In this document: positions 1 through 6,058 of the stretch, one piece after another | How the letters are laid out: each line of letters opens with the position of its first letter | Numbering within the stretch: the first letter of the stretch is position 1 | NCBI GenBank assembly: GCA_016873595.1 | Contig: VGWZ01000078.1 | Location: 1 to 8,399 of the forward strand | Direction: 5' to 3' | Source of the DNA: Nitrospira sp. | GTDB lineage: Bacteria; Nitrospirota; Thermodesulfovibrionia; Thermodesulfovibrionales; SM23-35 | Length of the DNA stretch: 8,399 nucleotides | Translations under genes and position numbers: made by a program | The notes under the pieces: model-generated | The model's database searches: none | What the model saw: only the letters and a program-made list of their open reading frames with translations | Told to the model about the DNA's origin: nothing

Positions 1-72
1 TTGTATTGCTGCCGCATGGGGCAGGATAACAAGGATGAATAAGTGGTAAAATATGAAAAAGGGGGAACAGTT

Positions 73-294
73 ATGGGAACCATCAGCGATAAACTTGCAG
101 AGAAAATTAAATCTTTGCCGGACAACGAGAAGATCAAGCTGGTAGATTCTATCTTAATGCAGCTTGACAAGCCCGATCCCGAAATAGACCGCATCTGGGC
201 TGAGGAAGCAAGGGCCCGATGGAGGGCGTATAAGACAGGCAAAGTAGAAACCGTTTCTTATGAACAGGTTATGAAAAAGCATCACGCCAAATGA
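73..294 (+). CDS. Type II antitoxin, putative addiction module component (TIGR02574 / Unstab_antitox family)
   Basis: This 73-residue protein has the layout of the small Unstab_antitox (TIGR02574-type) antitoxins. A helical N-terminal segment carries the 'SLPDNEKIKLVDSIL' pattern (residues 14-28), followed by the family's 'D-P-E-I--IWAEEARARWRAYKTGK' stretch (about 35-57) and a 'V-YEQVM' end. By family analogy it binds and neutralises the toxin encoded immediately downstream and probably autorepresses the pair. The ATG at 73 is preferred because a G-rich Shine-Dalgarno (61-65) lies 7 nt upstream and family similarity starts at this Met. A GTG at 43, in frame and preceded by AAGGA at 31-35, would add ten residues and cannot be excluded. 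The stop overlaps the toxin start (ATGA, 291-294), which is typical of translational coupling. The promoter is not visible and probably lies left of the window. Confidence 0.85.
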   Translation: MGTISDKLAEKIKSLPDNEKIKLVDSILMQLDKPDPEIDRIWAEEARARWRAYKTGKVETVSYEQVMKKHHAK

Positions 295-596
295 AAGTTC
301 GCTTTCTAAAGCCAGCTCAACTTGAGGTTGATGACGCAGTTGAGTGGTACGATTCCCAATCACAAGGGTTGGGAATACGATTTCTTGATGACCTTGACCG
401 AACCATCAGAAGAATTGCAGCATTTCCGCTTTCATGCACGGAGATAGAACCTGACCTTAGACGCTGCCTGCTTACTCGATTCCCTTACGGAATTATTTAC
501 GGCATTGATTCAGATACAATTATTGTAATAGCTGTTGCGCATCTTCATAGAAAACCCAGATATTGGATTGACAGACTTCCTAATGAAATCAAATAG
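291..596 (+). CDS. RelE/ParE-family toxin of the type II TA pair
   Basis: This 101-residue protein has the size and fold pattern of RelE/ParE-superfamily toxins. It has an N-terminal strand (MKVRFLKPAQLEV), two helices containing 'AVEWYDSQSQGLGIRFLDDL' (residues 16-35), then the C-terminal beta-sheet pattern. In that sheet 'RFPYGIIYGID' (63-73) is followed by 'IIVIAVAHLHRKPRYW' (77-92), which matches ParE-like toxins. Family members inhibit either DNA gyrase (ParE) or translation (RelE, by mRNA cleavage). The sequence alone does not decide which, although the R-P-Y-W ending resembles the group usually annotated ParE/RelE-like and paired with TIGR02574 antitoxins. The start codon overlaps the antitoxin stop and has no clear Shine-Dalgarno of its own, so translation is probably coupled. 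No truncation or frameshift is visible, so the module looks intact. Confidence 0.88.
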   Translation: MKVRFLKPAQLEVDDAVEWYDSQSQGLGIRFLDDLDRTIRRIAAFPLSCTEIEPDLRRCLLTRFPYGIIYGIDSDTIIVIAVAHLHRKPRYWIDRLPNEIK

Positions 597-817
597 GTAC
601 TAACGAAAAAAGACTCAGCGACCATAGAAGAAGAAAGGACAATCTCATTATCCATCGTGCAGAGGGCAGGAGATTGCCTGCAGCTCATAGAGTGGAGGGG
701 AAAAGGGCGCTAAAATAAAGTATAATTTAAAAAACAACGTAGAATTATAGAAAAGTTGAAAGATAAGAAGTCTATAAAAGCGGTAGAGAGGCCGAATAAG
801 ATATTTCCAAGTAAGTC

Positions 818-1708
818 ATGTTACTGAGAGTGTTTTTAATTTTTATATTATTTTTGGTAACTCCTTCAATGGCAGAGACAACAGAGTATGAGATGTTAAA
901 ATTGCTTCCTAGTGAAATACATGGGTGGAAGGCTCATGGGAAAGCTAAATTATACGATAGAGAAACAATCTACGACTATATGGATGGGGCAGGAGAGATA
1001 TATCTCACCTATGGATTTAAAAAACTTATAGTAAAACGGTATGAGAAATCATCAGGGCCGGAAATTATTGTTGAAGTATTTGATATGGGTTCTCCGGAAG
1101 ATGCCTTTGGGATATTCAGTCATGGCCAGGGGAGAGAAACTAAAAGTGCTGGCATTGGACAGGATTCAGAATACAAAGGTGGTCTTCTTTGCTTCTGGAA
1201 AAATAAATTTTTTATTTGTATCCGTGGAGAGCGAGAAACACCACAGGTAAAAAAGGCAGTTCTGGCTCTGGGCAGGTTAATTTCAAAGGCGATAGAAGCA
1301 AAAGGGGAAAAACCAGAGCTTCTCAAATATCTACCAGAAAATGAGTTATTGGAAAAAGACCTTCGCTATTTTCACAAACATGAAATTCTAAACTATCACT
1401 ACTTTGTTGCAGATAAGAACATTCTTCACCTTGACGGGTATTCAAAGGCAGTACTCGCAAGGTATAAAGATGATAAAAGCTATCTCCTTTTAGTGCAATA
1501 TCAGAATATAGAACTTGCGAATGCAGCCCTTGAGAGCTTTATGAAAGTTTATATGCCTGATGCAGGACAAAAAGGTGTGATACAGACAGAAAATAGAAAA
1601 TGGACAGCGGCAACATTACACCAGAATTTTTTAATAATAGTCTTTGATGCCCTTGACAAGGCTGAAGCATCTTCCAAGGTTGAAGTTGTGAGGAACAGAC
1701 TGAGATGA
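818..1708 (+). CDS. Sec-exported protein of unknown function, resembles DUF6599 family
   Basis: This 296-residue protein begins with a clear Sec signal peptide: MLLR, a hydrophobic core at residues 4-15, and probable signal peptidase I cleavage after SMA (residue 19). There is no lipobox cysteine. The mature part carries 'IYDYMDGAGEIYLTYGFK' (51-68) and 'VEVFDMGSPEDAFGIFSHGQG' (85-105), patterns I associate with DUF6599-type exported proteins. The family assignment is from memory and moderately sure; the biochemical function is unknown. A second half at about 165-290 could be a related alpha/beta repeat, with 'LHLDGYSKAVLARYKDD' and 'AATLHQNFLIIVFDA'. The ATG at 818 directly follows an in-frame TAA at 812-814, so no longer in-frame start exists. 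The Shine-Dalgarno is weak. The stop overlaps the next gene's start (ATGA, 1705-1708), indicating co-translation with the Tat-targeted DUF362 protein. Confidence 0.75.
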   Translation: MLLRVFLIFILFLVTPSMAETTEYEMLKLLPSEIHGWKAHGKAKLYDRETIYDYMDGAGEIYLTYGFKKLIVKRYEKSSGPEIIVEVFDMGSPEDAFGIFSHGQGRETKSAGIGQDSEYKGGLLCFWKNKFFICIRGERETPQVKKAVLALGRLISKAIEAKGEKPELLKYLPENELLEKDLRYFHKHEILNYHYFVADKNILHLDGYSKAVLARYKDDKSYLLLVQYQNIELANAALESFMKVYMPDAGQKGVIQTENRKWTAATLHQNFLIIVFDALDKAEASSKVEVVRNRLR

Positions 1709-2598
1709 AACAAAATGTGATTACACGACGTGATTTTCTGAGAGGGAGTGTTGCTACTACCCTGGCAGTGACAATGGGGTTACCTCTTGAAATAAATGCA
1801 GAGGCAGAAGTGAAAAAAAAGACAAAGGTAGTCCTTATCAGGGATACAGATATATTTGATAGAAAAGGGCATATCAATCCAAAGGTAATTCAGCATATGC
1901 TCGATAAAGCTGTTACCGCATTGGTTGGCAAGGAAGATCCTGTTAAAGCATGGAAATACTTGGTTAAGCCTCATGATATCGTTGGGATCAAAAGCAATGT
2001 ATGGGGACCGCTGCCAACACCAACAGAGGTGGAAAGTACTTTAAAGAGGCGTAGTATAGATGCAGGTGTGCTTGAAGGCAATATCGGGATTGATGATCGG
2101 GGTGTGTTAAAAAACAGAATCTTTCTTAACTCCACTGCATTGGTAAATGTACGACCATTTAGAACACACCACTGGTCAGGAGTGGGCGGATGTATCAAAA
2201 ACTATATCATGTTTACTTCATGGCCTCCTCTTTACCATCCTGATTCCTGCTCAGATCTGGGTGCAGTATGGAAATTACCAATCGTAAAGGATAAAACAAG
2301 ATTGAATGTTCTGGTAATGCTCAATCCTCTTTTTCATGGAATTGGTGTACATCATTTTGACTCAACATATACGTGGTCTTATAAAGGTATTTTGGTAGGA
2401 ACAGACCCTGTCGCATTAGATGCAGTGGGCTTAAAAATATTTGAACTTAAACGTAGAGCATATTTTGGTGAAGATATACCTTTAAAACCATCTGCCAAAC
2501 ATATAGCTATTGCTGACATAAAACATAAACTCGGCACAAGCGATCTCAAAGAAATAGAGCTTTTGAAATTAGGCTGGATGGAAGAAATTCTGATCTGA
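1705..2598 (+). CDS. Tat-targeted DUF362 domain protein (first copy, divergent, no ferredoxin motifs)
   Basis: This 297-residue protein starts with a twin-arginine signal (RRDFLRG at residues 8-14, then a weakly hydrophobic stretch to about 28, possible cleavage near NA/EA at 31-34). It should therefore be exported folded, possibly with a bound cofactor. The mature part shows divergent DUF362 landmarks. 'DIVGIKSNVWG' (91-101) corresponds to the usual VVIKPN strand, 'THHWSGVGGCIKNYIMF' (154-170) to the 'KHHG--KLTLSMKNWMG' block, and 'VGTDPVALDAVGLKIFE' (231-247) to the 'GIDQVAIDSYGATLF' block. The end resembles the 'LGTSDLKEIEL' tail common in this family. DUF362 has no established activity that I can assign. 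Many relatives carry C-terminal [4Fe-4S] ferredoxin motifs, but this one has only isolated cysteines (163, 182). Translation likely relies on coupling to the upstream gene plus GAGGA at 1690-1694. Confidence 0.82.
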   Translation: MKQNVITRRDFLRGSVATTLAVTMGLPLEINAEAEVKKKTKVVLIRDTDIFDRKGHINPKVIQHMLDKAVTALVGKEDPVKAWKYLVKPHDIVGIKSNVWGPLPTPTEVESTLKRRSIDAGVLEGNIGIDDRGVLKNRIFLNSTALVNVRPFRTHHWSGVGGCIKNYIMFTSWPPLYHPDSCSDLGAVWKLPIVKDKTRLNVLVMLNPLFHGIGVHHFDSTYTWSYKGILVGTDPVALDAVGLKIFELKRRAYFGEDIPLKPSAKHIAIADIKHKLGTSDLKEIELLKLGWMEEILI

Positions 2599-2637
2599 GA
2601 ACTATACATGGAACATCTTTTAAAAAGTCTATTCAAT

Positions 2638-2664
2638 TTGTAATTTCTTCATAATTGTGATAAT
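2638..2664 (+). promoter_or_regulatory. Candidate promoter upstream of the second DUF362 gene
   Basis: The 127-bp AT-rich gap between the two DUF362 genes contains a TTGTAA (2638-2643) and an extended -10-like TGTGATAAT (2656-2664), with a 15-bp spacer that is short for a sigma-70 promoter. A 7-bp AT inverted repeat (TAATTTA 2661-2667 / TAAATTA 2681-2687) follows. AT-rich sequence yields such matches easily, so this is only a candidate. Confidence 0.3.
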
Positions 2665-2725
2665 TTAATAAATAAATATATAAATTAAAGGCTTTTAATA
2701 TTCGATTCACGATAAAGGGTGCAAG

Positions 2726-3631
2726 ATGGATCGCAGGGAATTTCTTAAATTAGCAGCAATTACCACGGCAGGGCTTTCAGTTCCCGATAGTTTAAATACA
2801 TTTATTAACACGATTGAGGCATCAGAGAAGATTGACCTCGTTGTTGCTCATGGGGTATCACCTACCGAGATTATCAGGGCCGCAATAGATGCACTCGGTA
2901 GGATGAAGAAATTTGTCTCGAGAGGCGATATTGTAGTGATAAAACCCAATATTGGATGGGATAGGCTGCCTGAGCAAGCAGCAAATACAAACCCGGAAGT
3001 GGTTGCAACTGTGGTAAAGCTCTGTTATGAGGCAGGTGCAAAAAAGGTGAAAGTATTCGACAGAACCTGTAACGACCCGAGGAGGTGCTATAAACAGAGT
3101 GGTATTGCTGATGCTGCAACTGCAGCAGGTGCAGAGGTCAGTTATATTGATGACAGGAAGTTCAGGGATGTAAAAATACCAAATGGCCTTGCAATTAAAT
3201 CATGGCCGCTCTATACAGAGTTATTGGAAGCAGACAAGATTATAAATGTTCCCATTGCAAAACATCATGGCCTCTCAAAGCTCACATTGTCAATGAAAAA
3301 CTGGATGGGTGTGATGGGTGGTTCGAGGAATAAGATACACCAGAGGCTTGACGAGAGCCTTGTTGACCTTGCGACAGTTATTAAACCGAATCTTACTATC
3401 CTTGATGCAGTTCGCATCCTGACCGCAAATGGTCCTCAAGGTGGAAATATTGAAGACGTGAAGAAACTGAATATCGTTATCGCCGGAATTGACCAGGTTG
3501 CAATTGACTCTTATGGAGCAACGCTTTTTAGTATGAAAGGGAGCGATCTTGGATACGTGAGGATTGCAGATAAGGCAGGCCTTGGAAGAATGGATCTCTC
3601 GAAATTAAAGATCAAAAAGATAAATATCTAA
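2726..3631 (+). CDS. Tat-targeted DUF362 domain protein (second copy, canonical, no ferredoxin motifs)
   Basis: This 301-residue protein has a twin-arginine start (MDRREFLKLAAITTAG; RR at 3-4) and a mature region beginning near residue 30, so export in folded form is expected. It is a canonical DUF362 domain. It contains 'GDIVVIKPNIGWDR' (67-80), 'NPEVVATVVKLCYEAGAKKVKVFDRT' across about 89-114, 'ADKIINVPIAKHHGLSKLTLSMKNWMG' across about 169-195, and 'IAGIDQVAIDSYGATLF' (252-268). No C-X2-C-X2-C ferredoxin motif is present; cysteines are only at 100, 115 and 121. It is a paralogue of the upstream gene's product by motif order but clearly diverged, so the pair is not a recent duplication. The start is supported by AAAGGG at 2714-2719 with 6-nt spacing. 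The molecular function of DUF362 is not established. The neighbouring polyferredoxin gene suggests a redox or cofactor-related envelope role. Confidence 0.88.
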   Translation: MDRREFLKLAAITTAGLSVPDSLNTFINTIEASEKIDLVVAHGVSPTEIIRAAIDALGRMKKFVSRGDIVVIKPNIGWDRLPEQAANTNPEVVATVVKLCYEAGAKKVKVFDRTCNDPRRCYKQSGIADAATAAGAEVSYIDDRKFRDVKIPNGLAIKSWPLYTELLEADKIINVPIAKHHGLSKLTLSMKNWMGVMGGSRNKIHQRLDESLVDLATVIKPNLTILDAVRILTANGPQGGNIEDVKKLNIVIAGIDQVAIDSYGATLFSMKGSDLGYVRIADKAGLGRMDLSKLKIKKINI

Positions 3632-3665
3632 CTGAGCTGCGTAATAACGAAAATGATTTTAAAAG

Positions 3666-3756
3666 GTCATTGCGAGGAGTCCCGATGAATTCGGGACGAC
3701 GAAGCAATCTCGAAAGAAGAGAACCTTAAAGATTGCTTCGCTATGCTCGCAATGAC
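3666..3756. repeat. Interspersed inverted-repeat (REP/MITE-like) element, TCATTGCGAG...CGAAGCAATC type
   Basis: This 91-bp non-coding element is built of nested inverted repeats. The outer arms are perfect over 11 bp (GTCATTGCGAG 3666-3676 / CTCGCAATGAC 3746-3756). The inner arms are perfect over 11 bp (CGAAGCAATCT 3700-3710 / AGATTGCTTCG 3730-3740). A separate 7-bp hairpin (GTCCCGA 3679-3685 / TCGGGAC 3691-3697, 5-nt loop) sits in the left half. I recognise the general pattern as a repeat scattered between genes in many environmental bacterial genomes. Mobility is not shown here, and there is no transposase in the window. It ends only 17 bp before the preferred ATG of the polyferredoxin gene. 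It could therefore fold in a read-through transcript and act as a processing site or partial terminator. Confidence 0.85.
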
Positions 3757-3773
3757 AGGTGTGTTTATTTAAA

Positions 3774-5318
3774 ATGCAGAACCTCAGAAGGATTTCCCAG
3801 GGTATATTCCTGCTCATATTTTTGTTTCTGTTTCTACAGACAGAATCAAAGGGCCATGATGAGCTTGGTTATCCTGTAAAAATATTCCTTGATTTTGACC
3901 CACTTATATTCCTTACCACCCTCTTTTCTGCACATGCTGTTGCAGGTGCTTTTTACTTTTCCCTTATTATCATTATTCTTACGATAATCTTTGGGAAGGT
4001 ATTCTGCGGTTGGATCTGTCCTCTCGGAACTCTCAACAACATGATAGGTTATCTGAGGAAGAAAAGTATTAATGAGGCAAGCAGAGACTGGTACCGATTG
4101 AAATATTATATTTTGATATTCCTCATTGTATCTTCTTTATTTACACTTCAGCTTGTAGGTATTATGGATCCCCTATCGCTTCTTATCAGGTCATTCTCTG
4201 TGAGTGTATTCCCGTTATTTAATTACAGCATAAGAACAGTATTTGACATTCTGTATGATTTGAATATAAGAGGTTTAGTTGATATTTCAGAATCTCTTTA
4301 TTCTATCCTGAAAAAGAGCGTTCTTTCATTCCAACAGCCCTTTTACTATCAGAGTGTATTTATAGGCATTTTGTTCTTTCTCGTCCTTGGTCTGAACCTT
4401 GTGGAAAGAATGTTCTGGTGCAGGTATCTCTGTCCACTTGGAGCTCTTCTCGGAATTCTGTCGAGATATTCACTCCTTAAAAGATCAGTAAGTGAAGGAT
4501 GCACTTCATGTGAGGCATGTGCTTCAGTTTGCCAGGGCAATGCTGCACCTGACAAAAGAGAAAATTGGAGAAATACAGAGTGTTTCTATTGCTGGAATTG
4601 TGATGACATTTGTCCACAGAATGCAGTCAGTTTTGGATTTGCCACAAAGAGAGCTGCTGCAGCAATGGATCTTGGGAGAAGAAGGGTGATTGTCTCGATG
4701 CTCTCCGGTGTGGGAGCAGTCCCTTTATTAAGAACAGAACCTCTTTCCAGAACAAGTTTTTCGAATCCAAAACTAATCAGGCCACCAGGGTCACTTGAAG
4801 AAAAAGAATTTTTAAAAAGATGTGTCAAATGTGGAGAGTGTATGAAGGTATGCATTACCAATGGTCTTCAGCCCACACTTCTCGAGGCAGGTCTTGAAGG
4901 GATATGGTCACCGCTGCTTATTCCAAAAATAGGATACTGTGAATACAGATGCACACTCTGTGGACAAGTCTGCCCTACAGGAGCAATAAAAAAGTTAGCA
5001 ATAAAAGAGAAGGTTAAGGTAAAGATAGGGCTTGCCATGATTGACAAGGGGAGATGTCTGCCATATGCGCATGCGACACCGTGCATAGTTTGTGAGGAGG
5101 TTTGTCCCACACCAAAGAAGGCTATATGGTTTGAGAATGCGAAGGTAAAAGATAGAGAAGGGAGCGAAATAGTTATAAAACAGCCGCGAGTTGACCTCGA
5201 TCTTTGCATAGGTTGTGGTATTTGTGAGACAAAATGCCCTGTGGTAGACATGCCAGCTATCTATGTCACAAGCATAGGTGAATCAAGGTCAAAGAAGAAC
5301 CAGCTCTTGTTATCCTGA
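3774..5318 (+). CDS. Membrane polyferredoxin: NapH-like and NapG/MauM-like domains fused, six [4Fe-4S] motifs
   Basis: This is a 514-residue protein counted from the ATG at 3774. A GTG at 3759 would add five residues but has no Shine-Dalgarno, while AGGTG at 3757-3761 lies 12 nt before the ATG. The N-terminal half is NapH/MauN-like, with a positively charged start and hydrophobic helices near 8-22, 56-74, 111-130 and 193-210. It has the hallmark C-x3-CP pairs (C78/C82 and C216/C220, each followed by PLG), then two ferredoxin motifs (C243/246/249/253 and C270/273/276/280). Residues 302-304 (RRR) plus a weak hydrophobic stretch (305-319) resemble a Tat signal. They are followed by a NapG/MauM-like part with 'RPPGSLEEKEFLKRC' (336-350) and four more motifs (C350/353/356/360, C389/393/396/400, C428/437/440/444, C478/481/484/488). 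NapH and NapG pass quinol electrons to periplasmic reductases and MauM/MauN serve amine dehydrogenase. No such partner is visible here, so the acceptor is unknown. Confidence 0.88.
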   Translation: MQNLRRISQGIFLLIFLFLFLQTESKGHDELGYPVKIFLDFDPLIFLTTLFSAHAVAGAFYFSLIIIILTIIFGKVFCGWICPLGTLNNMIGYLRKKSINEASRDWYRLKYYILIFLIVSSLFTLQLVGIMDPLSLLIRSFSVSVFPLFNYSIRTVFDILYDLNIRGLVDISESLYSILKKSVLSFQQPFYYQSVFIGILFFLVLGLNLVERMFWCRYLCPLGALLGILSRYSLLKRSVSEGCTSCEACASVCQGNAAPDKRENWRNTECFYCWNCDDICPQNAVSFGFATKRAAAAMDLGRRRVIVSMLSGVGAVPLLRTEPLSRTSFSNPKLIRPPGSLEEKEFLKRCVKCGECMKVCITNGLQPTLLEAGLEGIWSPLLIPKIGYCEYRCTLCGQVCPTGAIKKLAIKEKVKVKIGLAMIDKGRCLPYAHATPCIVCEEVCPTPKKAIWFENAKVKDREGSEIVIKQPRVDLDLCIGCGICETKCPVVDMPAIYVTSIGESRSKKNQLLLS

Positions 5319-5328
5319 TTTTATCCTG
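5306..5328 (+). repeat. Short tandem repeat (TTATCCTG unit, two copies) spanning the polyferredoxin stop codon
   Basis: TTATCCTG occurs at 5310-5317 and again at 5321-5328, an 11-bp period. The TGA stop of the polyferredoxin gene (5316-5318) lies inside the first copy, so the last residues are encoded by the repeat. The reverse complement of 5306-5317 (CAGGATAACAAG) also occurs at 22-33, upstream of the toxin-antitoxin pair. A 12-mer match in a window this size can be chance, so the link between the two sites is weak. Confidence 0.35.
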
Positions 5329-5373
5329 TTCGAGTTGTAATAGAGCTTCTTCATGTGAAATTATTGTGGAATA

Positions 5374-5402
5374 TTGTTAAAGTAATAACTTGAAAATATG
5401 AT
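5374..5402 (+). promoter_or_regulatory. Probable sigma-70 promoter of the cyclophilin gene
   Basis: TTGTTA (5374-5379) and TATGAT (5397-5402) are separated by exactly 17 bp, a good sigma-70 match with one to two deviations per box. Transcription would start near 5409, immediately before the GGAGGTG ribosome binding site (5411-5417), giving a very short leader. It sits in the 101-bp gap after the polyferredoxin gene, so the isomerase could be expressed independently of the upstream block. Confidence 0.45.
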
Positions 5403-5419
5403 TATATTGTGGAGGTGTT

Positions 5420-6013
5420 ATGAGACTTTTTAGAGTATGCGTTGTACTGGTTTTAATCCTGCTACTCAGTCTTTTTGCTTTTGCAGAAATAAAAAATAAA
5501 ACATTTACAAAAGAGGAGATGAAGAAGATGGCTGAAACAAGAGCGATTATTGAGACAAAATTTGGAAACATTGAGATAATGTTTTTCCCGGAAGGAGCAC
5601 CAAATCATGTGGTTAATTTTATTGAGCTTGCAAACAAGGGATTTTATGACGGAACAGTTTTTCATCGTGTAATCCCTGGATTCATGATTCAGGGTGGAGA
5701 CCCAAACTCAAAAGATCCTGACAGGTCAAAGCACGGGACAGGTGGGACTGGATATACGATTAAGGCAGAATTTAATAGTAAGCCTCATAAAAGGGGAATC
5801 CTATCAATGGCAAGGGCAGCACATCCTGACAGTGCAGGTTCACAGTTTTTTATCTGTGTCTCGGATTCATTTTTTCTTGACAGACAATATACAGTTTTTG
5901 GTGAGGTTATTTCGGGTATGGAAGTGGCAGACAAAATAGTGAGTCAGTCGAGGGACAAAAGAGACAATCCTCTTGAGAGGATAGAGATGAAAGTGAAAGT
6001 TATAGAGAAATAA
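5420..6013 (+). CDS. Periplasmic cyclophilin-type peptidyl-prolyl cis-trans isomerase
   Basis: This 197-residue protein has a Sec signal peptide (hydrophobic 6-21, likely cleavage after AFA at residue 22) followed by one cyclophilin domain from about residue 40 to the end. Such enzymes catalyse cis-trans isomerisation of X-Pro bonds, here presumably in envelope proteins. The active-site motif FHRVIPGFMIQGGD (81-94) supplies the equivalents of CypA R55, F60, M61 and Q63 (R83, F88, M89, Q91). The 'AGSQFFI' motif gives Q142 and F144. The CypA W121 position is Phe (F152) and H126 is Tyr (Y157), a common bacterial variation that usually lowers cyclosporin affinity but not isomerase activity. The start is firm: GGAGG at 5411-5415 lies 4 nt upstream. 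It follows the exported redox block on the same strand and converges with glgB. No hairpin terminator is visible in the 45-bp gap between the stops. Confidence 0.95.
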   Translation: MRLFRVCVVLVLILLLSLFAFAEIKNKTFTKEEMKKMAETRAIIETKFGNIEIMFFPEGAPNHVVNFIELANKGFYDGTVFHRVIPGFMIQGGDPNSKDPDRSKHGTGGTGYTIKAEFNSKPHKRGILSMARAAHPDSAGSQFFICVSDSFFLDRQYTVFGEVISGMEVADKIVSQSRDKRDNPLERIEMKVKVIEK

Positions 6014-6058
6014 CAGTACAGTAGGATGAAAAGACAGTAAGCTTTTAAAGTATCTTCC

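Noticed and set aside
1..42. Open frame reading through the left edge and ending with TAA at 40-42, possible tail of an upstream gene
   Set aside because: Only 13 codons are visible, with no recognisable protein motif. Too short to tell from chance.
666..681. GCAGG/CCTGC hairpin after the toxin gene as a terminator
   Set aside because: Only five base pairs and no following T-run.
596..718. Open reading frame of about 40 codons without a start, arginine-rich, between the toxin gene and the DUF6599-like gene
   Set aside because: No ATG/GTG with a ribosome binding site at its beginning, no recognisable family, and low-complexity Arg/Lys composition. It is probably a chance open stretch, though a gene remnant cannot be excluded.
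721..726. Perfect TATAAT as a promoter for the DUF6599-like gene
   Set aside because: No -35-like hexamer at 15-19 bp upstream (the region is G-rich). A nearby TTGAAA at 756-761 has only 11 bp to the next TATAAA. Not enough to call a promoter.
3666..3756. The palindromic region as a CRISPR repeat or a simple Rho-independent terminator
   Set aside because: There is a single element with nested arms rather than regularly spaced direct repeats, and no T-tract follows either hairpin.
4349..5251. Minus-strand and alternate-frame open stretches inside the polyferredoxin and glgB genes
   Set aside because: They lie wholly within genes with strong motif support and have no family-like sequence or ribosome binding sites of their own.
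4665..5318. A separate NapG-like gene starting at the internal ATG (4665) instead of a fusion
   Set aside because: The frame is continuous through the NapH-like part with no stop, and no Shine-Dalgarno precedes this ATG. A real fusion is the simpler reading, although internal initiation is not disproved.
6014..6058. Bidirectional terminator between the convergent cyclophilin and glgB genes
   Set aside because: No inverted repeat of useful length and no T-run. Only short AT palindromes (CTTTTAAAG) are present.
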